A DNA stretch of 64,000 nucleotides from Bacteroidales bacterium (GCA_015491905.1 WGGC01000021.1:19279-83278); one strand, 5' to 3'. Positions 27,289 through 36,727 are shown, counted from the first letter of the stretch. Notes: generated from the sequence alone by a model not told the origin. Numbers and translations: made by a program.

Positions 27289-28245
27289 ATGAAAGAAACA
27301 TTTGATTTTATAGAAAAACAATTAGAAAAAAATAATAAAATTGTTTTACTGACTGTTATAAACTGGTATGGCAGTAGTCCGGGTAAAACCGGATTTAAAC
27401 TGGCAGTTTCATCAAATGGTAGCTTTTTTGGCTCTATAGGCGGTGGTGCTATGGAACATCGCCTGGTAGAAAAAATGAAAAAGAAACTGAATTCAAGTGA
27501 AGAACTCTATCCGGAAATAGAATTTTATAATCACGACCCTGATGCTAAAGATAATAAGTCAGGTATGATTTGTTCCGGAAATCAAACTATTGCATTTATT
27601 CCATTGCATAAGAAAGATTTGCATGAAGTTCGGTTAATGTTATCTATTATTAATAATAAAGAAAAAGGAATTTGGGTTATCAATCCAAATGGAATGAGTA
27701 TAGTGCCAAATAAGGTATTGGGTAAAAGAAAAATTACGAAGATTAAATCGGAAAAAATATGGGAATATGCTGAGCAACTTGGAATGCCTGACACTCTTTT
27801 TATTTTTGGCGGAGGGCACGTGGGTTTGGCGTTGAGCAAAGTGTTTTACAATTTGAACTTCAGGGTGGTTATTCTTGATAACCGCAAAGATCTAAATACC
27901 ATGAAGGCAAATCATTTTGCTGACGAGAAAATTGTTATTGATTATGCAGATTCAGGGAAATATGTTACGAATGGATTCAATATATATGTTGCAGTTGTAA
28001 CTTTTGCTCATAAGAGCGATGCCCAGGTTTTAAAGCAAATGATAAATAAGGATATTAAATATCTTGGGATGATGGGTAGTGCAAAAAAAATTGAAACGAT
28101 TTATGATAACCTTATTAAAGAAGGAATATCAACAAGTTCTTTGGCAAAAGTTTTTGCTCCTATCGGAGTGCCTATAAACAGCGAAACTCCTGATGAAATT
28201 GCCATAAGTATTGCGGCTCAGATTATTAAAGTAAAAAATGATTAA
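27289..28245 (+). CDS. XdhC/CoxI family protein
   Basis: A 318-residue protein of the XdhC/CoxI family, whose members insert or sulfurate the molybdenum cofactor of xanthine dehydrogenase-type enzymes. The N-terminal domain has LLTVINWYGSSPGKTGFKLAV and GSIGGGAMEHRLVE. The C-terminal domain begins with the Rossmann loop LFIFGGGHVGLALS (about 170-183) and contains GMMGSAKK and APIGVPINSETPDEIAISIAAQI. No molybdoenzyme gene lies in the window, so its target is unknown. Confidence 0.85.
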   Translation: MKETFDFIEKQLEKNNKIVLLTVINWYGSSPGKTGFKLAVSSNGSFFGSIGGGAMEHRLVEKMKKKLNSSEELYPEIEFYNHDPDAKDNKSGMICSGNQTIAFIPLHKKDLHEVRLMLSIINNKEKGIWVINPNGMSIVPNKVLGKRKITKIKSEKIWEYAEQLGMPDTLFIFGGGHVGLALSKVFYNLNFRVVILDNRKDLNTMKANHFADEKIVIDYADSGKYVTNGFNIYVAVVTFAHKSDAQVLKQMINKDIKYLGMMGSAKKIETIYDNLIKEGISTSSLAKVFAPIGVPINSETPDEIAISIAAQIIKVKND

Positions 28246-28317
28246 AAAGTGTTTATAACCACAGGGACATTCTTAAATTTTAAAATAAAAAAATTCTGTT
28301 TTTATAGGTGTTAAGAT

Positions 28318-28881
28318 TTACTTGTTATTATATAAGTTCATAGTGCGATCTATTCCGATAGCAACAAAACTCTTTACAATATCAATTGATTTATGAATTT
28401 TTGGTGTTAATATTTCTTCTTCTTTTTTAGTCCATTTTCCAAGCACATAATCAACCTGGTAACCTCTTGGAAAATCATTTCCTATACCAATTCTTAATCT
28501 GGGGAAAACAGTTGTATTTAATGTTTCTATAATACTTGTTAACCCATTGTGCCCGGCATCACCACCTTTCTTTTTCAAACGTAATGTTCCAATAGGTAAG
28601 GCAATATCATCAAGAATAACTAATAAATTTTCTATAGGAATTTTTTCTTTTTGTAACCAATATTTCACAGCTTTTCCGCTAAGGTTCATATATGTGGTAG
28701 GTTTAATAACGACAAGAGTTTTACTTCTGAACTTAACTTTAGACACTGAAGCCAGACGTTGGGTTTCAAATTCTCCTTTTAATTCATTTACCAAAATATC
28801 TGCAACAACAAACCCTATATTATGTCTGGTATTTTCATATTCTGATCCAATATTTCCCAAGCCTGCAATAAGATATTTCAT
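28318..28881 (-). CDS. pth: peptidyl-tRNA hydrolase
   Basis: Releases tRNA from prematurely dropped peptidyl-tRNA. It has 187 residues. The catalytic His is in ENTRHNIGF (about residue 20), with KPTTYMNLSG, the Asp in LDDIALPIG and the signature KKGGDAGHNGL. It lies downstream of rplY, a common pair, but a terminator and possible promoter in between suggest separate transcription. Confidence 0.96.
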   Translation of the reverse strand: MKYLIAGLGNIGSEYENTRHNIGFVVADILVNELKGEFETQRLASVSKVKFRSKTLVVIKPTTYMNLSGKAVKYWLQKEKIPIENLLVILDDIALPIGTLRLKKKGGDAGHNGLTSIIETLNTTVFPRLRIGIGNDFPRGYQVDYVLGKWTKKEEEILTPKIHKSIDIVKSFVAIGIDRTMNLYNNK

Positions 28882-28897
28882 TTTGAATATTTTATAA

Positions 28898-28917
28898 CAA
28901 ATATAATACCAAATATA
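28898..28917 (-). promoter_or_regulatory. candidate -7 elements of pth
   Basis: Two minus-strand matches to TAnnTTTG (TATATTTG at 28898-28905 and at 28910-28917) lie 16 and 28 bases before the pth ATG. AT-rich context makes either a weak call. Confidence 0.35.
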
Positions 28918-28940
28918 TGTCTTTTATTGTTTTATATAAT

Positions 28941-28976
28941 AAAATTAAGGGGTAAAACCTTAGTCTTACCCCTTAA
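28941..28976 (-). terminator. terminator after rplY (prs-rplY transcript)
   Basis: TTAAGGGGTAA (28945-28955) and TTACCCCTTAA (28966-28976) form a perfect 11-bp stem, followed on the minus strand by TTTTATTAT. Confidence 0.8.
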
Positions 28977-29019
28977 CTATTATTCAATATTGAAAATAAA
29001 AAAACCGAGATAATTTTAA

Positions 29020-29610
29020 CTAATCTTCAGTTTCTTCAGTTTCTTCAGCTTCTCCTTCAACAACAGCACCTCTGGCAGTTTTAACACTTACAACCACAGC
29101 ATTAGTAGGATCAAGGAATTGCAAACCATCAATATCAATTTCCCTAACTTTTATAGAGCGACCAATGTCAAGTTTGGAAATATCTAAAGTAATGTTGTCT
29201 GGCATTTTTTCAATAAGCCCTTTTACTTTTAATCTTCGTAATTTGAGTCGTAATTTACCACCTTTTATAACTCCCGGTGCGGTACCTTCCAGTTTTACCG
29301 GAATAGCAAGTGTTACAGGTTTTTCGTTTGTTAATTCCAGAAAATCTGCATGTATTACTTCGTCGGTAGTTGGATGATACTGTACATCCTGAAGAATGGT
29401 GTCATATTTTTTGCCGCCGGCTTCAATTTCAAAAATAAAAACCTCGGGAGTAAATAATACTTTTTTAAAGTCCAGTTGATCCAGCAAAACCGGAACCTGA
29501 GCTTTACCACCATAAATAATACAAGGAACTTTGCCTTCTTTTCTGTTCTTTTTAGCATCTTTTTTCCCTACGTCCGCTCTTAGCGCACCGCTCAATGATA
29601 CTTTTTTCAT
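29020..29610 (-). CDS. rplY: 50S ribosomal protein bL25 (CTC form)
   Basis: Binds 5S rRNA in the large subunit. It has 196 residues, the long CTC/TL5 form: an N-terminal 5S-binding domain (MKKVSLSGALRADVGKKDAKK ... VPCIIYG) and a C-terminal beta domain (EKPVTLAIPVKLEGTAPGV ... LDISKLDIGRSIKV), ending in a very acidic tail. It follows prs by 27 bases on the minus strand, a common pair. Confidence 0.96.
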   Translation of the reverse strand: MKKVSLSGALRADVGKKDAKKNRKEGKVPCIIYGGKAQVPVLLDQLDFKKVLFTPEVFIFEIEAGGKKYDTILQDVQYHPTTDEVIHADFLELTNEKPVTLAIPVKLEGTAPGVIKGGKLRLKLRRLKVKGLIEKMPDNITLDISKLDIGRSIKVREIDIDGLQFLDPTNAVVVSVKTARGAVVEGEAEETEETED

Positions 29611-29637
29611 GATTTTATATATTAAATTAAAAAATAA

Positions 29638-30588
29638 TTACTTAGTACTTTGCCCAATATTAAACAAAGAACTAATAGATTCATAGTTTTCTACACGTTT
29701 AATTACCTCAGATAATAAGTTTGCTGTTGTTAAAACTTTAATTTTATCACTCTTTTGCTTTTGAGGAATAGTATCTGTAACAACAACCTCTTTAAAAGGC
29801 GATTTTTCAATATTTTCAAAGGCATTGCCTGAAAAAATGGGATGTGTTGCAATGGCTCTTACGCTTTTAGCTCCTTTATCCATAATAAGGTTAGCTGCTT
29901 TGGTAATAGATCCTCCCGTATCAATAATGTCATCTACTAATACAACATCTTTACCTTTAACATCACCTATAAGTCGCATTTTTTCAACAACATTAGGTTT
30001 ATTCCTTTGTTTATAACAAATTGCAAATCCGGTTCCAAGAGCTTTAGCATAAGATGCCGCCCGGCGTGTACCTCCTGTATCAGGAGAAGCCATCATTAAA
30101 TTATCCAGGTTTAACCCTTGCAAGTAAGGATAAAAAATAACAGAAGCGTATAAATGATCAACCGGCACATCAAAAAAACCTTGAATTTGATCCGCATGTA
30201 AATCAATTGTTATTAACCTGTTTATTCCTGTTGAAGTAAGTAAATTAGAAATCATTTTTGCACCTATCGAAACACGGGGCTTATCTTTTCTGTCCTGTCT
30301 TGCATATCCAAAATATGGTATAACGGCTACAATTTTTCTGGCAGAAGCTCTTTTTGCTGCGTCTATCATCATTAAGAGTTCCAGAATGTTATCTGCAGGA
30401 GGAAAAGTAGATTGAACAATAAAAACATCTCTACCACGAATGTTTTCCTCGTAAGAAGTCTGAAACTCTCCATCAGAAAAATGAACAACTTCTGATAATC
30501 CGAGTGATGTTCCATAGCTTTGAACAATTTTTTCTGCCAAATATTTACTTTGGCGGCCGGCGAAAATACTAACCATTGGATCTTGCAT
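29638..30588 (-). CDS. prs: ribose-phosphate pyrophosphokinase (PRPP synthetase)
   Basis: Makes PRPP from ribose 5-phosphate and ATP for nucleotide, His and Trp synthesis. It has 316 residues from the ATG at 30588. An upstream ATG at 30642 is in frame but lies upstream of the -7 element (30621-30628), so it would precede the mRNA start. Motifs include FAGRQSKYLAEKI, FSDGEFQTSYEENIRGRDVF, PYFGYARQDRKDKPR, the metal-binding DLHADQIQGFF and the PRPP-binding DVVLVDDIIDTGGSI. Confidence 0.97.
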   Translation of the reverse strand: MQDPMVSIFAGRQSKYLAEKIVQSYGTSLGLSEVVHFSDGEFQTSYEENIRGRDVFIVQSTFPPADNILELLMMIDAAKRASARKIVAVIPYFGYARQDRKDKPRVSIGAKMISNLLTSTGINRLITIDLHADQIQGFFDVPVDHLYASVIFYPYLQGLNLDNLMMASPDTGGTRRAASYAKALGTGFAICYKQRNKPNVVEKMRLIGDVKGKDVVLVDDIIDTGGSITKAANLIMDKGAKSVRAIATHPIFSGNAFENIEKSPFKEVVVTDTIPQKQKSDKIKVLTTANLLSEVIKRVENYESISSLFNIGQSTK

Positions 30589-30620
30589 TGCTATAATTTG
30601 ATGGAAATGAAAATGCGGTG

Positions 30621-30628
30621 CAAAAGTA
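30621..30628 (-). promoter_or_regulatory. -7 promoter element of prs
   Basis: TACTTTTG on the minus strand matches TAnnTTTG, 32 bases before the ATG at 30588. It rules against the upstream in-frame ATG as the start. Confidence 0.55.
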
Positions 30629-30632
30629 AAAG

Positions 30633-30660
30633 AAAAAATCATGTAAGTACATGATTTTTT
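30633..30660 (-). terminator. terminator after the endonuclease/phosphatase-fold gene
   Basis: AAAAAATCATGTA (30633-30645) and TACATGATTTTTT (30648-30660) are a perfect inverted repeat with the T run on the minus strand, 5 bases after the stop codon. Confidence 0.8.
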
Positions 30661-30665
30661 TAATT

Positions 30666-31727
30666 TTATTTTAATGAAAATTTCATTGAAACAGGATTAT
30701 GATCACTGTCCGCAAAATTCAGATCAATAGTTTTTACTTTTAATAATTTAATGTTTGGCGATAAAACAAAATAATCAATTGTTGTGGTTCCGTTTTCTCC
30801 CCTTACAAATGATTTATTATTTGCTCTGTTGGTAGGAGCTTTTGAATCATAAGCCCATTGCCATTCTGGAGGAAATGTTTTATTACTCATTTGTACCTTT
30901 GTGGGCTCATAGCGGTCTCCGGAATAATTTCCTTTTGGCTTGAAGTCAGGCGGATTAGCATTCCAGTCGCCACCGGCTACAACATAATTTCCTTTTTTGT
31001 ATTCTTCCAGCATCTTATCTTTTAAAATGTTAAGTTCTTTTACACGCAATAAACTGTCGTATATGTATGCTGAATTGTGAGTATTCATTAGTACTAAATC
31101 TTTTCCGTTTGATAAGGGGAAACGTGTTAAAATAAAACAACGATCCAATAAAAATAATTTATCCGGCCATGGTGCTATCAACGGATATGCATACCGTGTA
31201 GCCTGAATAAAAGGGAACTTTGTTACCGTCATTAATCCTCCTTTTACGTGTCCCATTGGATTGCTCCACGGTACGGGCACAAATGGGCATACATAATTAT
31301 AAGCAAAAACAACATGGCTGCCTTTGTCAGCATTGCTTATAGATTTTACTTCATTAATATCATAGCTGCGATTTGAATGTTTATCAACTTCCTGAATAAA
31401 CCAAAAATTAACCGTATCGTTACTGCTTATAAATTTATCAATGCCATGAAGGTATTTTTCTACATCCTTTTTTGGAGGCCTTACTTTTTTTCCTCCGTCA
31501 TAAAAAAAGTCCATTTCAGCACCTAAACCGGCATAACCAATATTCCAGGTAATAATATTAAAGGTGTCTTTGACAAGTGGTTTTACAACAGGTGTCTTTT
31601 CTCCTTTCATTAAGTTCATAACCTTGGGAGGTTTATAATCTGATGCCGTTATATAAACAATAAAAACAGCAAATAATATAACGGCTATAAGGGTTATATA
31701 GCCAACAATTTTTAAAATTTTTTTCAT
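30666..31727 (-). CDS. endonuclease/exonuclease/phosphatase family protein
   Basis: A 353-residue protein with one N-terminal hydrophobic segment (about 7-29), so it is probably anchored in the inner membrane or exported. The EEP fold motifs are present: ITWNIGYAG, FIQEVD, MNTHN, GDWNANPPD and the C-terminal SDHNPV. Family members are metal-dependent phosphodiesterases acting on nucleic acids, phospholipids or inositol phosphates; the substrate here is unknown. The ATG lies at the end of leader copy D, overlapping the mini-ORF stop (ATGA). Confidence 0.82.
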   Translation of the reverse strand: MKKILKIVGYITLIAVILFAVFIVYITASDYKPPKVMNLMKGEKTPVVKPLVKDTFNIITWNIGYAGLGAEMDFFYDGGKKVRPPKKDVEKYLHGIDKFISSNDTVNFWFIQEVDKHSNRSYDINEVKSISNADKGSHVVFAYNYVCPFVPVPWSNPMGHVKGGLMTVTKFPFIQATRYAYPLIAPWPDKLFLLDRCFILTRFPLSNGKDLVLMNTHNSAYIYDSLLRVKELNILKDKMLEEYKKGNYVVAGGDWNANPPDFKPKGNYSGDRYEPTKVQMSNKTFPPEWQWAYDSKAPTNRANNKSFVRGENGTTTIDYFVLSPNIKLLKVKTIDLNFADSDHNPVSMKFSLK

Positions 31728-31753
31728 CTGTTTATAATTTTATATTTCATTGG
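31722..31753 (-). repeat. dispersed leader element, copy D (upstream of the EEP-fold gene)
   Basis: Shares only the 32-base core with copies A-C: CCAATG through the mini-ORF to TGAAA. The core is identical to copy B. Further upstream the sequence diverges. An 11-base piece, GTTCCATGTGG (31822-31832, plus strand), is the same as part of copy A but in the opposite direction relative to copy D. Confidence 0.75.
31724..31750 (-). CDS. leader mini-ORF in copy D (MKYKIINR)
   Basis: Eight codons and TGA. The stop overlaps the ATG of the EEP-fold gene by four bases (ATGA). Identical in sequence to the mini-ORF of copy B. Confidence 0.4.
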   Translation of the reverse strand: MKYKIINR

Positions 31754-31955
31754 TAAGTTGAATTTTAAAATAATATAACAATTATTATTTTGCATGATTT
31801 GATAATTATTTGGTTTTGGCGGTTCCATGTGGAAATAAGTCATTAAAGATTTGTAATATTATGTTTTTATAATAATTTTCTTAGTGTGACATTTCTTTTT
31901 GCAATATGCTAAAAATTATTAAATTAAAGACTCTCAATACAAATTTTTTTTAAAA

Positions 31956-32801
31956 TTAATCCAAACCTTTTTCCAGCCAATTTTTACCATTGAAAAAAAC
32001 CACATATTTAATTCCAATATCTTTAAGCCTTTTTGTTGCTTCATCGAAGAATAAATTTAATTCTTCAGGTTTATGAGCATCTGATGAAATAATAATTGGT
32101 ATGTTCATTTCTTTTAACTGGTATAAAATAAAATCATCGGGAAAAAAACTATTGGAACGTTTTTTATATAATCCACGCGTATTTAATTCAACAATGAGGT
32201 CTTTTTCTTTGATTAAAAATAATGTTTCCATTGCAAGCTCTTTATACCACCTTTCAGTTTCGTGAAAAAACCTGTTTTTATTATGCATTTTTATTTTATC
32301 AATATGGCCTACTATATCAAATTGTTGTGTTTCAACCATATCGTTAACCTGATAATAATATGTTTTAACAGCATTTTTTATATCTCCATTAAAAAATTCT
32401 CTTAACCCTCTGTCGTAAATTTCTTTGTTAGGACCGTCTATAAACCAAAGACTGTCAGAGTTGTCAGGTTTTACCAAGTGTACCGAACCAATTAAATAAT
32501 CAGCTTGAACTTTATTTTTCCATTTTCTAAAATTATTAGAAAATACCGGAATATAATCCATTTCTAAAGACCTGTATAACTTTATCTGATTCTTATATTT
32601 ATTTTTAAGAGCATCTGTTTCTTTAATATAATCACTAATTTTTTCCTGTTTTAATGAAAATTTTGTTTCAAAAGGTAGAGGTGAATGTTCGGAAAATCCA
32701 ATTGCAATAAAACCTAAATCCAAAGCCTTCTGTACATAATCCTCTAAGGGGGATGTTCCGTCAGAAAAGTTACTATGTTGGTGAAAATTATAATTTATCA
32801 T
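31956..32801 (-). CDS. PHP-domain phosphatase (histidinol-phosphatase-like)
   Basis: A 281-residue metal-dependent phosphoesterase of the PHP family. Metal-binding motifs: FHQHSNFSDGT near the N-terminus, SEHS (about 38-41), SVHLV in the middle, VGHIDKIK and the C-terminal ISSDAHKPEEL. The layout matches HisK-type histidinol-phosphatase, but PHP enzymes have other substrates and no his genes are adjacent. It is downstream of a gap with no obvious promoter. Confidence 0.8.
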   Translation of the reverse strand: MINYNFHQHSNFSDGTSPLEDYVQKALDLGFIAIGFSEHSPLPFETKFSLKQEKISDYIKETDALKNKYKNQIKLYRSLEMDYIPVFSNNFRKWKNKVQADYLIGSVHLVKPDNSDSLWFIDGPNKEIYDRGLREFFNGDIKNAVKTYYYQVNDMVETQQFDIVGHIDKIKMHNKNRFFHETERWYKELAMETLFLIKEKDLIVELNTRGLYKKRSNSFFPDDFILYQLKEMNIPIIISSDAHKPEELNLFFDEATKRLKDIGIKYVVFFNGKNWLEKGLD

Positions 32802-33018
32802 AAAAGAAAAAATTTAATATTGCAAATTAACCATTTCTTTTTTACATACCGGGTTAAATGTTTTAATTATACTAAACTATAATGATAGATGTTCTTATAT
32901 GGTGTTATTTAGTTATCATAAATTTATTATAATACATATTATAAATATTCATTTTTTTTCATTTGTTATTTATCGTTAAAAGATAAACAAATATAATATT
33001 ATCGGTTTCTTATTTCCT

Positions 33019-33026
33019 TAATTTTG
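33019..33026 (+). promoter_or_regulatory. -7 promoter element of the tricorn-like protease gene
   Basis: TAATTTTG matches TAnnTTTG, 56 bases before the ATG at 33083, in a 281-base divergent gap that holds nothing else I recognise. Confidence 0.45.
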
Positions 33027-33082
33027 ATAGATTCAAAAGTTAGAATCTGTTTAATCGTTTATAATAATTAAAACATTTCATT

Positions 33083-36000
33083 ATGAAAAAAAGTAAATTT
33101 ATTTGGATTCCCGTAATGGTTTTTATGCTTTTTGGTATGATGCCATCTTCATCATTTGCAGGAAATACTGGAAATAATGATCTTTTGTGTCGTTTTCCTA
33201 CGCTACATAATAACACTATTGTTTTTGAAGCTGCAGGTAATTTATGGAAAGTAAACCGTAATGGAGGTGTTGCCACACGTCTTACCACTGATCCTGGATA
33301 TGATATGATGCCCCGGTTTTCTCCAGATGGAAAAATTATTGCTTTTACAGGGCAGTATGAAGGAAATGTAGATGTATATACCATTCCCATAACCGGGGGA
33401 ATGGCAAAAAGAATAACTTATCATTCGGATGTTGTAAAAAAAGCTCCTACACGTTGGGGGCCGAATAATATGGTAGTTACCTGGACTCCAAATGGAAACG
33501 ATATTGTTTTTTTATCACGAAGAAATTCATGGAATTCATGGTTTGGAAAGTTGTTTGAAATTAATAAAGATGGTGGTCTCGCCAAGCCATTACCTTTACC
33601 TAAAGGTGGTGTTTTGTCATATAGTCCTGATGGCAGTAAAATTGCATATAACAGAATTTTTAGAAATTTCCGGACATGGAAAAGGTATAAAGGAGGTCTT
33701 GCACAGGATATATGGACTTATGACTTAAAAAGTCATAAAATAAAACAAATTACTCACTGGAAGGGTACAGATACTTATCCTATGTGGTATAAAAACACTA
33801 TTTACTTTGCTTCCGATCGTGGGCCAAACCAGAGACTTAATATATGGGCCTACGATATTACTACCCGTCAATTCCGTCAGATTACACATTTTAAAAATTT
33901 TGATGTAGACTGGCCAAGTTTGGGAAATAATGGAATTGTTTTTCAAAATGGAGGAAGCTTATATGTTCTTGATTTACCTTCAGAGCAATTGCATAAACTA
34001 CAAGTAACTGTTCCTGATGATGGTAGTCATAGTCGCCCTCGCTGGGTAAACGCCTCTAAAATGATTCGTAGTTTCGGGATAGCTCCTAATGGTAAAAGAG
34101 TGCTTTTCGGTGCCAGAGGAGATATTTTTACTGTTCCTGCAAAACATGGACTTACCCGTGATATCACCCGTACTTCAAATGCTCAGGAACAATATCCTGC
34201 CTGGTCACCAAATGGGAAATTGATAGCTTACCTTACCGATAGTAACGGCTCAAACGAAATAGCAATTCGTCCTGCTGATGGTTCCGGCACTCAAAAACTT
34301 GTTACTCATTTTTCAAAGGGATACTATTATTATCCACTATGGTCTCCGGCAAGTGACAAACTGGCTTTTTCTGATAACAATCATGTGCTTAGGTATGTTG
34401 ATATTAATACAGGAAAAACTTATCGTATAGACCAGGATCCAATAAGTCCCATTCTTGATATTCACTGGTCTCCTGATGGAAAATGGATTGCCTATAGTAA
34501 AATTAACAAAAGTGGAATTCCACAGATATATTTTTATAGCCTGGATAGCGGGAAGTCTATAAAAGTAAGTACCGGCATGAATGCTGATAGCGATCCTGTA
34601 TTTAGCCCTGATGGAAAATATCTCTATTTTGTTTCTGCCAGACATGAGAATCCTACTTTTAGTGAAACAGAATTTAATATTGCCACTGAAAAAATGGATG
34701 GAATATATATGCTTACACTGCAAGCTTCTGAAAAATCTCCTTTTGCTCCTAAATCTGATGAAGGAATTCCGCTAACATCGAAGAAAAAAGTAACTCCGCC
34801 AAAACCGTGGAAACCAGGTAATATTAATCCTATTAAAATTGATTTTAATGGTTTAATGAGCCGTGTTATACCTTTACCAATTGCCCCCGGGGATTATGGA
34901 AATATTCAAGCTGCAGGAAATAAGATTTTTTATCAGACAGCTCCTCTTCAAACTATTGAAGGTCCATTGCCGGGTAGCGGACAGTCAGCAATAAAAGTTT
35001 TTAATTTAAAAACTAAAAAGGCTCAAACCGTTGTTCCAAACGGAATAAATGCCTATACAGTTAGTGCTAACGGAAGTACAATTGCATATGTTCAAAAGGG
35101 AAAATTCTTTCTTATGCCTGCTTCTTCCTTAAATTCAAAAGGAAATACTCCGGTAAATATTTCAAACATGAAAGTATTGATAAACCCAAAACAGGAATGG
35201 ACAGAAATGTACCATCAGTCATGGAGGTTATTTAATAGCTTCTTTTATAATCCAAAAATGAATGGTGTAAACTGGAAGGCTATTGGAAAAAAATATGATG
35301 TTTATCTCCCTAAACTCGGTTGCCGTGAAGATCTTAACTATGTTGTAGGAGATATTATTGGTGAATTGGATAACTCTCATACATATGTTTGGGGTGGTGA
35401 TGATGATTATACCGGAAAATATAACCCTACAGGTGTTTTGGGTGCTGATTTTGGACTCAATGCAACTTCGGGAAGGTATTATTTTAAGAAAATTTACCAT
35501 GGTGACAATTCCCGGCCTGCCTATCATTCTCCTCTTATTCAGCCTGGAGTGAATATAAAGACCGGAGATTATCTTCTTGCAGTTAATGGCCGGCAACTAA
35601 AGGCTCCCACTAATCCTTATAGTATGTTTGTTAATAGTGTTGGCAAACAAACTATTCTAACTGTTGCAAGTACTCCTGATGGAAAAAATAAACATAATGT
35701 AACAGTGAAGCCGGTTGCCAATTCGTTAAGTTTACGCCTTCATAATTGGATAAAAGAGAAAAGAGATTATGTCAATAAAAAGTCTAACGGTAAAATTGGA
35801 TATATATATCTTTCAGACATGGAAGCTCTTGGAATGGATCAGTTTATTCGCCAATTCTATCCGCAAATAAGTAAACAAGGTTTAATTATTGATGACCGGT
35901 TTAATGGAGGTGGCTTTATTGATCAGATTATTCTGGAAAGGCTGAGACGCATCCTTATTGGCATGAGTACAAATCGTGTTCACGCCGAAATGCGTTACCC

Positions 36001-36421
36001 TGCTCAAGTATTAAATGGTTATAAGGCTACATTAATAAATCATTATTCGGCCTCTGATGGGGATATGTTCCCATATTATTTTCGAAAATATGGTTTAGGC
36101 CCACTTATTGGAACTCGGACATGGGGCGGAGTACGTGGTTATAATCATGTATGGACATTATTGGATGGTGGTAAACTTGTTGTTTCCCAAAATAGTATTT
36201 ATGGCCTTGATTCTAAATGGATTATTGAAAATCACGGCGTTACACCTGATATTAAAGTAGATGATTTACCTAATCAAGTGATGCAGGGGAAAGATAAACA
36301 GTTGGATACAGCAATAGACTATCTGATGAAGAAAATCAAAGCTCATCCTATGGTACTCCCAAAACCTCCTGCCGATATTCCTGCTTATCCTACGGGAAAA
36401 GATGCCGGGGGTTTGAATTAA
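33083..36421 (+). CDS. tricorn-like S41 protease (secreted)
   Basis: A large 1112-residue exported protease. A signal peptide (about 1-27, ending SSSFAGN) is followed by two sets of TolB/WD-type beta-propeller repeats (recurring SPDGKIIAFTG, SPDGSKIAYN, SPDGKWIAYSK, SPDGKYLYFVS), a C1 helical region, a PDZ domain (about 775-875) and the S41 catalytic core. The catalytic His is in ELDNSHTYVWGG and the nucleophile in HYSASDGDMFP, as in Thermoplasma tricorn. It probably degrades peptides in the periplasm. A terminator follows. Confidence 0.9.
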   Translation: MKKSKFIWIPVMVFMLFGMMPSSSFAGNTGNNDLLCRFPTLHNNTIVFEAAGNLWKVNRNGGVATRLTTDPGYDMMPRFSPDGKIIAFTGQYEGNVDVYTIPITGGMAKRITYHSDVVKKAPTRWGPNNMVVTWTPNGNDIVFLSRRNSWNSWFGKLFEINKDGGLAKPLPLPKGGVLSYSPDGSKIAYNRIFRNFRTWKRYKGGLAQDIWTYDLKSHKIKQITHWKGTDTYPMWYKNTIYFASDRGPNQRLNIWAYDITTRQFRQITHFKNFDVDWPSLGNNGIVFQNGGSLYVLDLPSEQLHKLQVTVPDDGSHSRPRWVNASKMIRSFGIAPNGKRVLFGARGDIFTVPAKHGLTRDITRTSNAQEQYPAWSPNGKLIAYLTDSNGSNEIAIRPADGSGTQKLVTHFSKGYYYYPLWSPASDKLAFSDNNHVLRYVDINTGKTYRIDQDPISPILDIHWSPDGKWIAYSKINKSGIPQIYFYSLDSGKSIKVSTGMNADSDPVFSPDGKYLYFVSARHENPTFSETEFNIATEKMDGIYMLTLQASEKSPFAPKSDEGIPLTSKKKVTPPKPWKPGNINPIKIDFNGLMSRVIPLPIAPGDYGNIQAAGNKIFYQTAPLQTIEGPLPGSGQSAIKVFNLKTKKAQTVVPNGINAYTVSANGSTIAYVQKGKFFLMPASSLNSKGNTPVNISNMKVLINPKQEWTEMYHQSWRLFNSFFYNPKMNGVNWKAIGKKYDVYLPKLGCREDLNYVVGDIIGELDNSHTYVWGGDDDYTGKYNPTGVLGADFGLNATSGRYYFKKIYHGDNSRPAYHSPLIQPGVNIKTGDYLLAVNGRQLKAPTNPYSMFVNSVGKQTILTVASTPDGKNKHNVTVKPVANSLSLRLHNWIKEKRDYVNKKSNGKIGYIYLSDMEALGMDQFIRQFYPQISKQGLIIDDRFNGGGFIDQIILERLRRILIGMSTNRVHAEMRYPAQVLNGYKATLINHYSASDGDMFPYYFRKYGLGPLIGTRTWGGVRGYNHVWTLLDGGKLVVSQNSIYGLDSKWIIENHGVTPDIKVDDLPNQVMQGKDKQLDTAIDYLMKKIKAHPMVLPKPPADIPAYPTGKDAGGLN

Positions 36422-36474
36422 TATAAAAAACTAGAAAAAGTAATTTTTGTTGATATTTGATTGTCAACATATAT

Positions 36475-36514
36475 AAAAAAAGAAAAGAAGGCACTGTCTT
36501 CTTTTCTTTTTTTT
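36475..36514 (+). terminator. terminator after the tricorn-like gene
   Basis: An A- and G-rich arm ending GAAAAGAAG (to 36490) pairs with CTTCTTTTC (from 36498), extended by A/T pairs, around a seven-base loop and followed by a T run. Confidence 0.85.
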
Positions 36515-36589
36515 ATTTCATTGAAAGATTATTGAAAATCAAAAGTTAATTTTTAATTACATATTTTTACTATTATTAACGATATCTTT

Positions 36590-36597
36590 TATCTTTG
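36590..36597 (+). promoter_or_regulatory. -7 promoter element upstream of the phosphoesterase fusion
   Basis: TATCTTTG matches TAnnTTTG but is 130 bases from the ATG, so the transcript would have a long leader. Confidence 0.35.
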
Positions 36598-36727
36598 TCA
36601 AAAGAAGTAAAGATGTTATCTTATTAAATGTTAATAACTATATTGTTATAAATGTGTTTGTTAAAATTTTAATATAAAATTCATACTTAATACGTTTATT
36701 ACTAATAATATAATAAATTGTAAATAC

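Larger units (their letters stand above)
36422..36727. other. intergenic region between the tricorn-like gene and the phosphoesterase fusion
   Basis: A 306-base AT-rich gap with a terminator at its left end and a -7 promoter element at 36590-36597. The rest would be a leader of about 125 bases with no structure or open frame I recognise. Confidence 0.6.

Noticed and set aside
30589..30642. Upstream ATG for prs giving an 18-residue extension
   Set aside because: The -7 promoter element at 30621-30628 lies within it and the family N-terminus matches the later ATG.
33057..33085. A fifth leader copy before the tricorn-like gene, because of GTTTATAATAATT near ATGAAA
   Set aside because: The resemblance is on the wrong strand and short; no mini-ORF with a stop-start overlap is present.
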